DNA from: Monosiga brevicollis MX1
Lineage: Eukaryota; Opisthokonta; Choanoflagellata; Craspedida; Salpingoecidae
Direction: 5' to 3'
Length of the DNA: 64,000 nt
NCBI RefSeq assembly: GCF_000002865.3
Contig: NW_001865074.1
Location: 173,722-237,721, forward strand
Position numbers and translations under genes: made by a program. Within the stretch, counting starts at the first letter, position 1. The number at the start of each line of letters is the position of its first letter. Below are positions 37,181 through 49,800 of this stretch, piece by piece. The notes beneath the pieces were generated by a model that was not told where the DNA came from, searched no databases, and saw nothing but the letters and a program-made list of their open reading frames with translations.

Positions 37181-40100
37181 TCATGCTGCCGTGTCTGCGC
37201 ATTCGCTAGCTTGGCGGACAAGCACGGTGACAAGCGCATGGGGGCGCACAGAGAGCTCTGTGATCACAGCAGCAAGGCTGTTGCACCCCTCCAGACGCAC
37301 GTCTTGCAGGAAAAAGTCTTGGCCCGGCCCTGAGCGGCTCAGCTTGTAATGGTGCATGCGGCCATGGTAGCGCAGGCTCACCACGTAGGCCCCTGGTCCC
37401 TTCTTACGCACGACGTAAGATCCCGAGCTTTCGCTGGGCTGACGCAGCATGGCCTCGGCCTCTGATCGACCCACGTGCAGAACAGCAACTGGCGTGTCCA
37501 CTGGCATGGCGGGGTCGGGACGCAGCGAAAGTCGAGGTGCCGAAGCTTCGTAGTCTTGTGACAAAGTCACCTCGGCGCCCACTTCATAGTCTGCAAGATC
37601 CACTGCCCCGAATGCATTCGACGGAGACTCCTCATAGTCGGGTTGATCAACCACCCGAGCACCATAGCTATCTTGCGGTGCCTCATCCACAATGCCCACA
37701 TAATCGTCGTCGCTCTCATCGGCAGCCCTAGTTCCCGAATCTTGCTTGGACTTTGTGTTCGATGAGAGCGAAGGAAGCGGCACAGAGCTCAAGTCCGCGT
37801 ATGCAGCATGTTGGTCATCGGCGCTCATGTCCTGATAGACACTCTCGTTTTGTAACGAAGAGGGACCAACAAGCCCGCTCGCATAGTACGCGTAAGCTTC
37901 ATCAGAGCCAGGAACGTTGTCCTGCTGCACGTTGAAGCCGGTTCCGTACTCGTACTCCTCGTTCATAGATTCAGGCGCAACATATCCGTACTCTGGTGCA
38001 GGCACCGCAACCTCAGCACTACTGTAGTATGTGCCTGGTTGACTGGCGTTGTGGCCAGCAGGTGCATACTCGTATCGCGACTCCGAGGCATCGCTGCCTT
38101 CAGTAGCTGCAATGTACTGATAGTCGTGTGTACCACCTGGAGCTGGAGCATCGCCATCTAGCATGGCGTATTCATTGTCTGCAATCACATCGTAGTTTGT
38201 TCCCATCATTTGACCGTAACCCTCACCCTCGGGGGTGAGGTCGCCTGCATGATCGACATCATAAAAAGTGGGATCCCATGTCTTGACGAGCGTTCCAGTC
38301 TGAAAGCGCACTTTGCCTTGGGCGCCCGCATACACCGGGTTGTCGCACATGGCCACGCTCTCCGCTGCCTGATCCGCCGTGGCCACGCGTCCACGACTCT
38401 GCTTGCGTCGGATAAGAACAATGCTGGCCACAATGAGTACAGCAGCCACCCCCCCACCGGCCACGGCACCATATGTGGTTACAGGCGCCGCAGCCCAAGA
38501 GGACGCGCCAGTCGATACGGATTCAGGTCCAGCGGTCGACGGCGGTGTACGCTCTGCACTTGGCACAAAGTCAGCCACTGCCACGGCTTTCGTTGCACCG
38601 GGTAGAACGGCCTGTGCCAGGTGCCAGCGCGCCAACAAGTCTTCCACGGGCAGCCAGTCCTGAGTGGAAGCATTACGTGCACTGGTCTGATACGCCACTG
38701 CCCGTCGACGCGACCGCTGCATCCGATCAATAAACACCTCAGCCCCCGGCCAGCCTGCTTCCACAGCTGCCTCAGCCTTACGCAACTCGCCGTGCGCCCC
38801 AGTCTCGGCCAGCTCAAATGCTGCGATATGCTCGTCCTCTGGCCATGCCAAGGGTAAAATGGCAACGGAGCGCTGGAGTTGGGCAGTGTTATTGAAACGG
38901 TCACGTGCCCAGTAGGTAACGTTGAAAAGACCTGCCCGGCGAGTGTCCAAGACCCAAGCAGCGTTCGAGCTAACGGCAGCGTTCATCACCGTGTCAAGCT
39001 CACCGGCATCCTGCGCCCAAGCCCCGGGGTCGTGCCATGCAGCGGCAAAAGGTAGCGTGACGTTCATGGGGCCATGAAGTGAGAGAGTGGGAGGAGCCAG
39101 GTCACCTATTGTGATATTGTACGCTTCAACCGCTTGGTTGCCGTGCACATCGCTGGCCTCGAGAACAACCTCGAAGATGGTCCCAACCGTGGCGTCGGCC
39201 GCAGCAGATAACAGGTCATCTCTGCCGAGCTCTTGCACGCGGGAGTAGCTGCGAGGCTGCCACAGGGGTAAAAGCTGGCCCTCACTCCACGTGCTACTGT
39301 TCAGAACATAAGGCTCGTTGGGCCGGTACTCAACAACATGGATGGTCAAATCGGCCGAGGGCGTGCAAGGCGCGGGGCCTTGGCCCCACCAATCCGAAGC
39401 AGTAGCTGCAAAATGTAGCAACGCGCAATCACCAGCATGTGTAACGTCACACATGCCTGCGGAGAGGTTGTGTACAAGTTGAGGCGGTACATCGTCGATC
39501 ACCAGGACCGGACGGGAAGTGGAGGCGAGATTGCCCGAGCTGTCCGTGTAGCGATAGTCTGCCGTAATGCCCGAGGTCGGGCGCAGCCCAAACAAAAGAC
39601 TCAGTGGCACGTCGGAGCGAGCCATGCTCGAGTCCACGGTCAGACTCTTTCCACACAGATCTGTGTACTCGGAGAACCCCTTGTTCAGACCCCAAGTCAC
39701 AGACACATTGGCAGTGACATTGCCGTCCACGTTATCGTACGCCTCGATGAGCGGCGGCTTGCTCGGCTGGCCTGAACGGATTTCCATGGGTCCAGTGGGC
39801 GCGCTAAAAACCTGTCAAAGAGGCGCATGCGTATTTGGGTTGACGACCAAGGGTCAGCAATACCATTTAAAAAAAAAAAAAAAAAAGGTGGCAAGGAGGC
39901 AAGGAGGCAAGGAGGCAAGGAGGCAAGGAGGCAAGGAGGCAAGGAGGCAAGGAGGGAAGGAGGGAAGGAGGCGTTGGGGCCTGAACAGGGGCACAGCCAT
40001 CTGGGTGCCGAGCAAGTGAATGAGCGAGGGCGGGGTGAGCATACCGCAGGGTCGCGATCGACGATCGTCACGGTGCGCTGTCGCGGCATTGCACTCAGGT

Positions 40101-43100
40101 TGTACTCGTTGGTGTAAGCGAGCGTATAGGTCAACACAATCGTGTCCAAACGATCAGTGTTGACGTGGGCGGGTTCTCGTTGGAGAAACTCGGAAACATC
40201 GCCGGCGACGCTATCGTAGGCCTGGATGGGCGCTTCAGTAAAGTTGTGGCCCACAGGAACGTTGAAGCTTTCGACACCAAAGAAGCGGATAATGGGTCGC
40301 GGGTTGTTCTGCACCATAATGGTCATGGAGCGCTGAACGACAAGGCCCTGAGCGTCCCGGCCCGTAAAATTGAAAACGTGAGTGCCCAAGGACAGCTCCG
40401 GCAGGTGAATCACCGGATACTCCACCCAGGTGGCATTGGGCACGTTATCGGCCAGCTCCAGAGCAGGCAAGGTCGCCGTCAAGTCACCTTCCAAAATGGT
40501 CATATTGTCGACCCAGCCCTTGATGGTGGGTGGAAGCGTATCAATGCACGAACGGTGATCGGTCGAAGCCATCAGCCCATGGTATGGACACGGCAGGCAG
40601 GTCACCTGCCCAGCCAGCGGCTGATACTCATTATCCGTGCAGAGCAGGCAGAGCGTGCCTGCGTCATTCGGCACGGTCCCTGGACCGCATGCCTCACACG
40701 TGCTCTGGTTGGAATTCACAATGCTCCCCGCCGGGCACGGGCTGCAGCCTGTCGCATTGCCCTGGTTATTGTGTTCACCGGGGGGGCATGGGAAACAATC
40801 TTGTCCAGAGCGATGGTGGCCTGCGGGAGATGAATGCGATGCGTATGAGGCAGGGAAGATGCAGTGCAAAGATGAACGAAAAAGGCCGGTGGGCTCTGGG
40901 AAAGCGCGCATCGAAACCACGTACCACCGGGGCACGTCCCACACGTTGCATGGGAATGCTTGGCAAAGTAATAGGCTGGGCACGGAAGGCAGGTGGCCGA
41001 GCCTTGTGGTGCAAACGTTTCCCCTTCGCAGCGCTGGCAGGGCACGGTGGGCGCCTCAGAATAGAGCCCAGGTGGACAGGGGGTACAGCTGCTGACGGGT
41101 TCAAGCGCGACGGTTCCTGATGGGCAGATGTCGCACGCAATGTGGTTCTCATTGCTGATGGAACCGATGGGACAGGCCTCACAAGGGTTATCACTGAGAG
41201 TTGCACGAACATGCCCCGCAGGACAAGAGATGCAGTCGGTGTTGTTCCTAGCCTGGGTTCCAGCGGGGCAGGTGATGCACTCTGTTTGATCGTCGCTGGG
41301 GATAGTCTGGCCTGTGCAGGAGACACATGTATTGCTCGCACGATCGACAAATTGCCAAGCAGCACACGCCTCGCACGTCCTGCCATTGGCAGAAGAAATG
41401 AAGCCGTCGGGGCAAGGCGTGCAGGCCGCAGACTGGGCGTCGGGGATGAAGCCCGGGTCGCAGGTTGTGCAGGTGGTAGCACCAGTTGCGGCCACCTCGC
41501 CGAGGCCACATGGCACACAGGCACTTTGGTTGCTGTTGGGAACATGGCCTGAGTCGCACTGCAGACAGGCGTCGGCGCCAGTCTGGGATACCGCACCCGC
41601 AGGACACGCAAAGCACACGGAATGGTCTGAACTGGCATAGTAGCCTTGCCTGCAGGGGGTGCAAGTGGTAGCACCAGCATGGCTGATGGCACCGTCAGGA
41701 CAAGTGACACAGTGGGTCCCGGCAGTGTTGGGCACAGATCCGGCAGGGCAGTCCCGGCATGCGTCATGGTTGCTATTGGGGACCTGGTGTGCAGGGCACG
41801 CCTGGCACTCGACTGAGCGTGTGCTTGTAGACACAGTATTCAAAGGGCAGGCTTCGCATCGTTCAAGCTCCATGCTTAAAAATGTGCCTAAGGAAGCCAG
41901 CCTCGGGGTGAGTGTAGGGTGGGCAAGCGGCACCCACTGGGTGTATGATAGGAGGCTGGCCTGCATTGGCGCAAGTGATCGGAGTTTGGCAGCACGGTTC
42001 TCACCTGCCAGGCAGTCGATGCAAGCAGTTCGAGCCTCATTGGCGACCTGACCGGCCCCACAGTCTTTGACAATGGAGAAGAACGTGTGAGCAGTGAGTC
42101 TGCGACATGGGTCCAGGTGACTGCCCGACCAAGGCAACGTTGCCTCAGCATGCTACATGCAGAAGCCAGCAACACATACCAACGCAGCTTGGGGATGCGC
42201 TGGAAGGTGCGACACTGTTCCAGGCACAATCGGTGCACTTTGTGGAGCGGGGATCTTGGGCGTATTTGCCTGCATCACACGCTGAGATGGTTGATACGCT
42301 TGAATGAGACTAGGTGGACAAAACTTGGTACGTCAGGCGGCCATCGCGTTTGTTACTGCTGACCAGTGCATTCTTCGTTGGAGGTGGTTTCAGAAAATGA
42401 CCCTATCACATGAATCACCGGTCGGAATCAGCTGGGCTTTCAGTTGTGTGCAGGATCCACGCGCACAACAGCACGACAGACAAAAAGGCTCATAGAGAGG
42501 GTGAAGAGGGAGAGACATAGACACAGCAAGTGGCCGGAAGAGGCAGATACAAGGACAAAATCCCAGACCGAGAGAGCGTTAACACATACCGGCAGGACAG
42601 TCGAGGCAGGTGCCTGCAGTCGACGCCGAGGCGTAGTATAGTCCTTCGCCTGGCCCGCAGGTGAAAAAGGGAGTACAGGACTGATCGCGATGCTGTGCTT
42701 TGTCTTGGAAAAACTCTAAAAAGGTTGGCAGGTCCATGTGTTGGTGTGAGTTGGTTCGGGAGCGCTTGGGCAGGGAAAAGTTGTTTAATTAGGGGAGGAA
42801 GTGCAGGCCAAATTGATCCACGCTCATACCCGAAGGACATGACAGGCAAATGAGGTCGCGAGAGGCGCCGGGGTTGGTGTATGAGGCGTAGGTACCGGTG
42901 CCACAGTAGGACATTGCATTGCACTGAGCGTTTTGATGTGTTTTGGTGCTCATGTACGTGACTGGCGGCGGAGCAGATGCAATCAATCAAGGCCTTGTGA
43001 GAGAAGGGTTGATGGACAACTTGACGCAGGTTGCAAGCCCCCTGGGTCTTGGGGTGATGTGGCATTTGCGACTCCTTACATTCGGGACAGGGGCGGCAGG

Positions 43101-43797
43101 AACCTGAGCCAAGGTACGTGCCAGGTCCACAGTAAACTACAAGGTTGCGACCGCCAAAAGGTGAGACGAGGCACTGGTGTGGGCGGCGCAATCGATGCCT
43201 AGCTTTGGTCACCCAGAGAAGGAGGCAGCAAAGAAGAAGAAGAAGAAGAAGAAGAAGGAGGAGGAGGAGGAGGAGAGGCCAGGAGGCAAGAGCAAGGCAA
43301 GAGTGCGGGGAAAGCCCAGAGGGCGTTGACACACCCTGTTCTTCTGTTGATGAGCTTTCTAAAGTTCAGAATGGGGACGGACGCAACAGGCTCCGAGTAA
43401 GGCAGCGGCGTTGGGGCAAAGTGGAATCGCGAAGCGGGTGGAAACGTACCATAACATTTCCAGTAGTCACCACAGTTAGGACAGCAAACTTCACCAGCAT
43501 CACACCCCAAATTTTTACAGCCCAAAGAGCGGGGGCAAAAGGTGCCTGGTGGCGGCGGAGGCGGCGGGGGTGGGCAACCAAGGCCAAGACCACCACCCCA
43601 GGCACCGCCAAAAGCTATGAAAGAGGCGGGCGAAAACCTTTGCATGAGCCGTTGGCCCAAACGCAAAGCACTGGGGTTGGCTTTTTACCTTGAGCGGGAG
43701 TTGAGGTCCAGGCCATCAGCAAGAGGAGAGGGAAAAACAACAGAGGCAGATGACGAGGCCCGCCACCAACAAAGGGGCTCGAGGTCTTGGACATCAT
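37181..43797 (-). CDS. Cys-rich/HYR receptor with tyrosine-rich tail and C-terminal SH2 domain, no kinase, 1705 aa
   Basis: Ten exons, minus strand: 43689-43797, 43450-43614, 43080-43136, 42830-42961, 42590-42715, 42180-42281, 42005-42064, 40928-41887, 40045-40820, 37181-39811; CDS 5118 nt. A signal peptide (LPLLFFPLLLLMAW) is followed by a short Pro run and about 20 tandem Cys-rich modules of GCC2/GCC3 or TNFR-like type (e.g. CPAGSVPNTAGTHCVTCPDG) to about residue 700. HYR-like beta domains follow (THVFNFTGRDAQG, LVLTYTL pattern) with many NxS/T sites. Transmembrane helix 1276-1296 is followed by RRKQSR. The cytosolic tail of about 300 residues has about 25 Tyr (NPVYAG, NYDVI, EYAML, DYVGI, AYADL). 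SH2 at about 1606-1697 has YVVRKK, placing the phosphotyrosine-binding Arg at 1631. Probably a phosphotyrosine-relay receptor; ligand and partner kinase unknown. Confidence 0.88.
39890..39971. repeat. Minisatellite, 8-bp unit GGAGGCAA, in last intron of SH2 receptor
   Basis: Eight or more tandem copies of an AAGGAGGC-type unit, the last ones mutated to AAGGAGGG, directly beside a poly-A run (39869-39886). It lies in the intron between exons 9 and 10. Confidence 0.9.
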
Positions 43798-44177
43798 GAT
43801 CAAGGCCAGGCTGGTTCGAGGCAAAGCATGGGGCGGCGTATCAAGGGTCCGACTGGCTGCGCATGTGTGGCATTTGGTGACCCAGCGACATCATCGTGTG
43901 AGCCCAGACGCGAGAGCCCTTGACGGGGTGGGTGCACGGCAATGTTGCGATCGCTCGCGCACGCGCCAGAAGAAGCCTACCGTTCTCGCGAAAAGGTTCA
44001 CGTCCTGAAGCTCTGATTGAACAAGCATACTCAAGCACCACTCCCCCCCTCTCACCAAGACCAAACACACTCCCCCACCCCCCGGCCTGGACTGCAACAG
44101 TCAGTCGCGGACCCACCGACGACACCGGCGACACGGGGCACAAGCAACACCACAACGGCAGCGTCACAAAATGTAAC

Positions 44178-44182
<5 letters not shown>

Positions 44183-44235
<53 letters not shown>

Positions 44236-44362
44236 TTTGAGAGAGAGAGAGAGAGAGAGAAAGAGAGTCTGAGAGTTTTTGAGAGAGAGATAGAGAGAGA
44301 GAGTTTGAGAGAGATAGAGAGAGAGAGTTTGAGAGAGATAGAGATAGAGAGAGAGAGAGAGA
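44183..44362. repeat. (GA)n array with GTTTGA interruptions
   Basis: About 180 bp of GA broken by GTTTGA, GTCTGA and TAGA steps; CT on the coding strand of the SH2 receptor. Confidence 0.93.
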
Positions 44363-44746
44363 CAGAACAAAGAAAGAACAAAAGAAAGAACAAAAGGATA
44401 AAAACAAAGGATAAAACAAAAGGAAGGACCACAGAGGACAAACAAACGGAGATCGATGATGTGGTGGTTGCAAGAAGGGTTGGGCTTGCTGCTGTGCCCC
44501 CCTGGCGTTGACAGGTTCTTGAGGCGCGTTGGAAGGTGTGTTCGGCGGGGATCGGATCTGTAGTGTGCACGGTCGAGGAGCCGCGACTGCAATGGGAGTG
44601 CTTTTGAGCGGGTGGGAGTCTGTATTGGCATCGCCATTGGAAAGCAACCTTTGATAGGGGTATGGCAGCCGAAGGGTCATAATGGACATGGGGTCTCAAG
44701 GCTACCCCATGCCAAAGGACACGCCGAATTTACGATTGCACCTTTT

Positions 44747-44790
<44 letters not shown>

Positions 44791-45804
44791 CGTGTGCACA
44801 CACAGACGGACGTACACACGGACACTCACAGCCACACAAACGTCGACAGGCGGGAGCAAGAAGCAAAAGGGGGCGGCGTCCAAGGGCCGAGGAGGAGCGT
44901 ATTACGAACATCTGGCCTAGTCATCATAGGTAACAAACTTAATCTAATAATAGAATGTACATTGGTTTAAAGTAAGAGGATATAATTTTATAATGCCTCT
45001 CTCACGCTTTGATGATGGCAAATGACTGCAGATTGCTGCAATTCGTTTGCTGACAATTTCTCTCTATTACCACGTGGTGTCGGACCCATGGACAGGTATA
45101 GGATTTTTCATGCCCAGAGGGGACATTCGGATATGGCAGCGCCGCCTCTGGACGGCCCGTCTTCTCGGCGGATAACCTGGACGGTTGACGACTGGATCAT
45201 GGCTTGGGGTGAGTAAAGGGCATTTCTGCCCATCAGTCAACTATCCAGTCTGTTCCAAAACGTAGCCGGCAGCAGCTCAACTCACCTTTCATGGGACCGA
45301 GGGATGTATTGGGACACCATGGGTTGATTCTACCCACATTCCTTGATTGGTTTAGGGAATGGCTCAGGCAGCCCTAGCAGCTGCCACAACTGCATGCCGC
45401 CATTGGGATTTATGGGGTGACCAGGTGATCTCCGAGGCAAGCCAACGAGAACAAGACGGCAGGGAGACACGACAACAGGACAACACGACGGCAGGGCAAC
45501 AAGACGGCAGAGCAACCCACAAGGCCACAACAGGGCGACAGAGCGATGGGTTTTTGGACGCAAAGGCTCGAGGCGAGCAAGCGGGGACCGGGGCGGAAGG
45601 AAGGCAAGAGAGGGAGCAGCACGCACTTTGTGCTTGACAGTTTTTCCATGTCGCACACATCTCTGAATTGGCTTATGTATCATGCTTACGACGCTCACCT
45701 CTTTAACCCTTCTCTCTCTGAAAATGTGTTGTATCGCGCAGAACACACACTCTCTATCTCTCACACTTTCTCACATTTTCCAAAAAAAAAAAAAAAGAGC
45801 ACAA

Positions 45805-45840
<36 letters not shown>

Positions 45841-45958
45841 CTGACACTTGCTCAACACGTTGGCGGTCGGTCCCCGGTGTATGTGTGTGTATGTGCACGC
45901 CCTGGTCTTGGGGTCTCACGGGGAGAAAGCCAGAGGGGGGGGGGGGGGGGGGGGGAAA

Positions 45959-46008
45959 NNNNNNNNNNNNNNNNNNNNNNNNNNNNNNNNNNNNNNNNNN
46001 NNNNNNNN
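45959..46008. other. Assembly gap of 50 N
   Basis: A run of N follows a run of more than 20 G (about 45936-45955). It lies in the 5' flank of the ABCC gene, 140 bp before its ATG, so the true promoter or 5' UTR length is unknown. Confidence 0.99.
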
Positions 46009-46150
46009 GGGAAGACCGTGCAGAAAGGATTTGCAAGTTTGTTCGCTGCCATTGCTTTTCTCTATCTCCCTTGCCCCCCTCTCTCTCCCTCTCTCGCTTT
46101 CTCTCACTCCGCTTCACTCTCGCACGCGCTCACAGCAAAGACCGCTCGCC

Positions 46151-46817
46151 ATGGCGGACCGCATCGCCATGATGCTGGACGACGAGCTGCTTGCACGCTC
46201 CCGCTCATATATGCAAGCTACCTCGCTCGAGGAAGAGAACATGCATGTCGACACCCGCCCCAATGCGGAAATGATCGAGCCCACCAGCGGGCCAGCTCCG
46301 CATCTCCCCGGACTCAGCCAGCCAGTTCCCTTCCACCCAGCCAAGCAACATCCCTCCCTCGACCCCGACGCCAACCCAAAGCTGAACACGGAAGACCATC
46401 GTCCCGGTGCTTTGCCCCGCCAACGCCGCCGCAGCCGCGTCGACTCGGAGCGGGAGCGCATCCCACAAGCCGAGCCAGGCATCAAGAGCCGTGATGTCTC
46501 AGCCCGCTATCCGGGCTTTCGTCATCCCCTCGACGAGAACGTGTGGACACCATACCGCTTCTTGCGCTTCATCAGCTTTGTTTGGGTCAATCCCATCATG
46601 CGCCTCGGTGCCAAACGCCAGCTCGAACCCGATGACCTCTTTCCCACCCCACATCGTGACGAGTCCTATCACCTCGCCTCCACCCTCGAAGAAGCCTGGC
46701 AAGAGCAGCTGGCCAAACCGAATGGTAACCTCTTCAACGCTTACGTCAAGGCTTTCTGGAAACATTTCGCCCTCGCCACCTTTCTGCTCTTCATCGAAGC
46801 CATGCTTCAGGTGAGCG

Positions 46818-46848
<31 letters not shown>

Positions 46849-49800
46849 CTGTCACGCTGACTTGTCCACTTCCTCAAGCCACGAACGCCTTCCCGCTCGA
46901 CTTCATGTCATACTCTCTCACCGACGTCAAATCAAAGCACAGCTCAACCTTGCCTTATCATGCTTAGCACGCGTCACTTGCCTCAGCGCCACCTGTGCTT
47001 TGCCAACCCCACTGCGTTTCTTCTCCCTAGGTTCTGGAGCCATGGCTCCTTGGCCGTCTCATCAATGCCACTGCCAATGGGGACGGTGACGACGTTGCCT
47101 TTGGTTATGCTGGCGGTCTTGTCGCCTCTGTTCTTGCGTAAGACTGTCATCGTTCTGACAGCTGTCTTTTTCATCGACGTTTTAACCCCGTCACAATAGT
47201 CCCATCCCTTGGCCTTACTCATTCATGTGTCCTTGCCAATCATGCCAGTCACGTGCTACTACATCACGTCGCGTTTTTGGAAAGTTGGCGCTTGGGATAT
47301 CAAGGCATGGCTGCCAGCCTTGGTCTCATCTACCGCAAAGCCATGCGCATCAGCCGGTAAATACTACTCCCATGTGATATCCGACCCGCCTCTCTTTCTC
47401 TTGCTCTACCTCGAGCACCTGGTCCCAGGCTGTTTGGGCCAACCTTTGCGGGTGCTCCCATCCTATTCATTCTTGCCCTCGCTCTCAACACAGACAAAGC
47501 TTTGCAAAGGTGACTACGGGCCACGTCGTCAATTTGGCCTCCAATGACGTCGAACGTTTCATTACCACTTCAGTCCCTTTGCCCTTTCTGCTCATTGCCC
47601 CCATCCAAATGGCTCTGGCCTCCTATCTGGCCTGGGAGCAACTCGGCCCCTCCGCTCTCACCGGTGTCAGCATCTACATTCTTTTCCTCCCCCTGAATGT
47701 GGTTCTGGGCAAGGTGAGCTCCTGCTTCTCATTCTGTCAAAATGACGATGCTTGTTCACTCCCAAGCTTGCGGCTCACACCACCACTCTCCCAGCTCTTT
47801 GCCAAGCTCCGCAGTCTGACCGCCGATTTTACCGACGAACGTGTGAAAGTCGTCAACGAGGTACACCGGCGATTCATCTTTGCGCTCTGGCCCACGACAG
47901 CTTGTGTCGTCTTGCGCTCGCTAAACTTATTCAGACGACCTTTCTCAGATTCTTTCAGGCATGCGCGTGCTCAAAATGTACGGGTGGGAACACCCCTTTA
48001 CCCGGCTTGTCGAAGCGCTGCGCAAGCGTGAAATGGGTACCATCCGCAAAACCAATGTAATTCGCGCCAGCAACATGGCCTTTTGTACGTGACCCACCCG
48101 CTTGAGCCGCCTTTCTGCCTCATTGCCACGCTTGCCCACACAACCAACTCGACTTTCCAGACCCATCTCATCTGTTTTGGCGGCTTCCATTCGTTCCCAG
48201 ACTTCGTGTCTGGCAATTTGACCGCATTTCTCAGCCTCATGACATATCAACTTGTCGAAGGCGATCTTACCGCGGAAAAGGTGTGCTTTGTCTCCATTCA
48301 CATTGCAGAATACCCTTGTCCTTTGTTCTTTCGGCCTGGTTGCCACCCAGGCTTCAAATCATGCACAAGGCGACCCTGCTCGCTCTTGACCTCCACGTTC
48401 TCATCTCATACCTTTGCTTTTCCACGGCTAGGCATTTACCACCATCAGCCTTCTGCAATCCATCCGCATGCAGCTGGCTCTGTTCCTGCCAACGGCCGTT
48501 CAGGTACATTCGCATTGTCGACAACAACAACAACAACAAAAAAAAAAAAAAAAAACTTGGCGAAGAGCTGGTCTGAACCACACATTCTCTCATGCTTTCC
48601 GTCTTTGATATCTTTGAATGGGCCCATCACAGGGCGTGTCTGAACTCTCTGTGACCTTTCATCGACTTGAGCGTTTCTTGCGCCTGCCGGAGCACGCCTC
48701 TTTCCTGGAGGAAGGTACCGCGTATCGTCGCATGTACACCCCGGAAAGTGGCAAAGGGCTCTCTCTCAGTCCAGCAGCCGTGGTCAACAAGCATGGAAAA
48801 CGGGCACAGGCTGTCAAGGACAAGAACGTGCGCGAGTCCAACCCACTGGCACTAAGCACTGCGACCGCCGATACTGCTGTCGCACCTACACTTGGTCCCG
48901 AGACCATTGACCCGTTGGTGGTTTTCGACAAATTTTCCACGTCTTGGGTAGACACTCCCACCCTCCGCGATGTGACTACGACCTTTCGTGGCAATGAGCT
49001 GGTCGCCGTGGTTGGCCCCGTTGGCTGCGGCAAGACTAGCCTCCTTATGAGCGTGCTCGGTGAGCTCCTGCCCTCTGCAGGGTCTGTGACTGTGCAAGGT
49101 ACAGTTGGCTATGCCTCACAGGAGGCATGGATTCTCTCTGACACGGTGCGCGGCAACATTCTCTTTGGCGCCCACTATGATGCAACTTGGTACAAAACCG
49201 TGGTGGAGGCCTGCCAACTGGCCCCCGATTTGCTACTGTTTGAGAACAACGATGCCACCGAGGTGGGCGAGCGTGGTGTCACTTTGTCTGGCGGGCAAAA
49301 GGCGCGCCTGTCGCTCTGCCGCGCGGTCTATGCCGATGCCGACATCTATCTGCTGGACGATCCGCTTTCCGCCGTTGATGCCAAGGTTGGCCGTCTTATT
49401 TTTGAGGAGTGCGTCCAGAAGCTGCTTCACGACAAGCTCCGCATCCTGGTGACCCACCAGCTACAGTTTATCAAACACGCCGATCGCATTGTTGTCTTGG
49501 GCCGCGACGGCTCCGTGGACAGCGTCGGTACTTATGATGAGCTTATGCAAGGTGGGCCCTCCAAACTCACGGAAATTTTGGCCGAGCACGAAGCCGATCA
49601 TGCCGAGCAAGCCGCACATGAAGCTCAAGCCAAGGCTAAGGACAAGGTTGGAGACACATCAAAGGAACAGGAGGTGGAGGACGCAAATGGCGGCGAAGAT
49701 GCCGGTCCCACGCTCATCCAAGCAGAGAATCGCAAAGAAGGTGTTGTTGGATTGGCCGCGTACTGGAAGTACTGTCGGTTGGCCGTGTCCACCCCTGCCA

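Larger units (their letters stand above)
43798..46150. promoter_or_regulatory. Shared upstream region of SH2-receptor and ABCC genes, with assembly gap
   Basis: Largest gap, about 2.35 kb, head-to-head. Contains a GA array (44183-44362), (CA)n (44754-44789), an AT-rich patch (about 44930-44995), (GT)n (45809-45839), a G run and a 50-N gap. A 64-codon frame at 45022-45216 has no support. Otherwise I see nothing. Confidence 0.55.

Noticed and set aside
41142-42051. Plus-strand frames opposite the Cys-rich exons
   Set aside because: Shadow frames; the minus strand carries regular cysteine spacing and in-phase splicing.
45022-45216. 64-codon plus-strand frame in the SH2-receptor/ABCC gap
   Set aside because: Short, no homology, no splice extension; chance open frame in GC-rich DNA.
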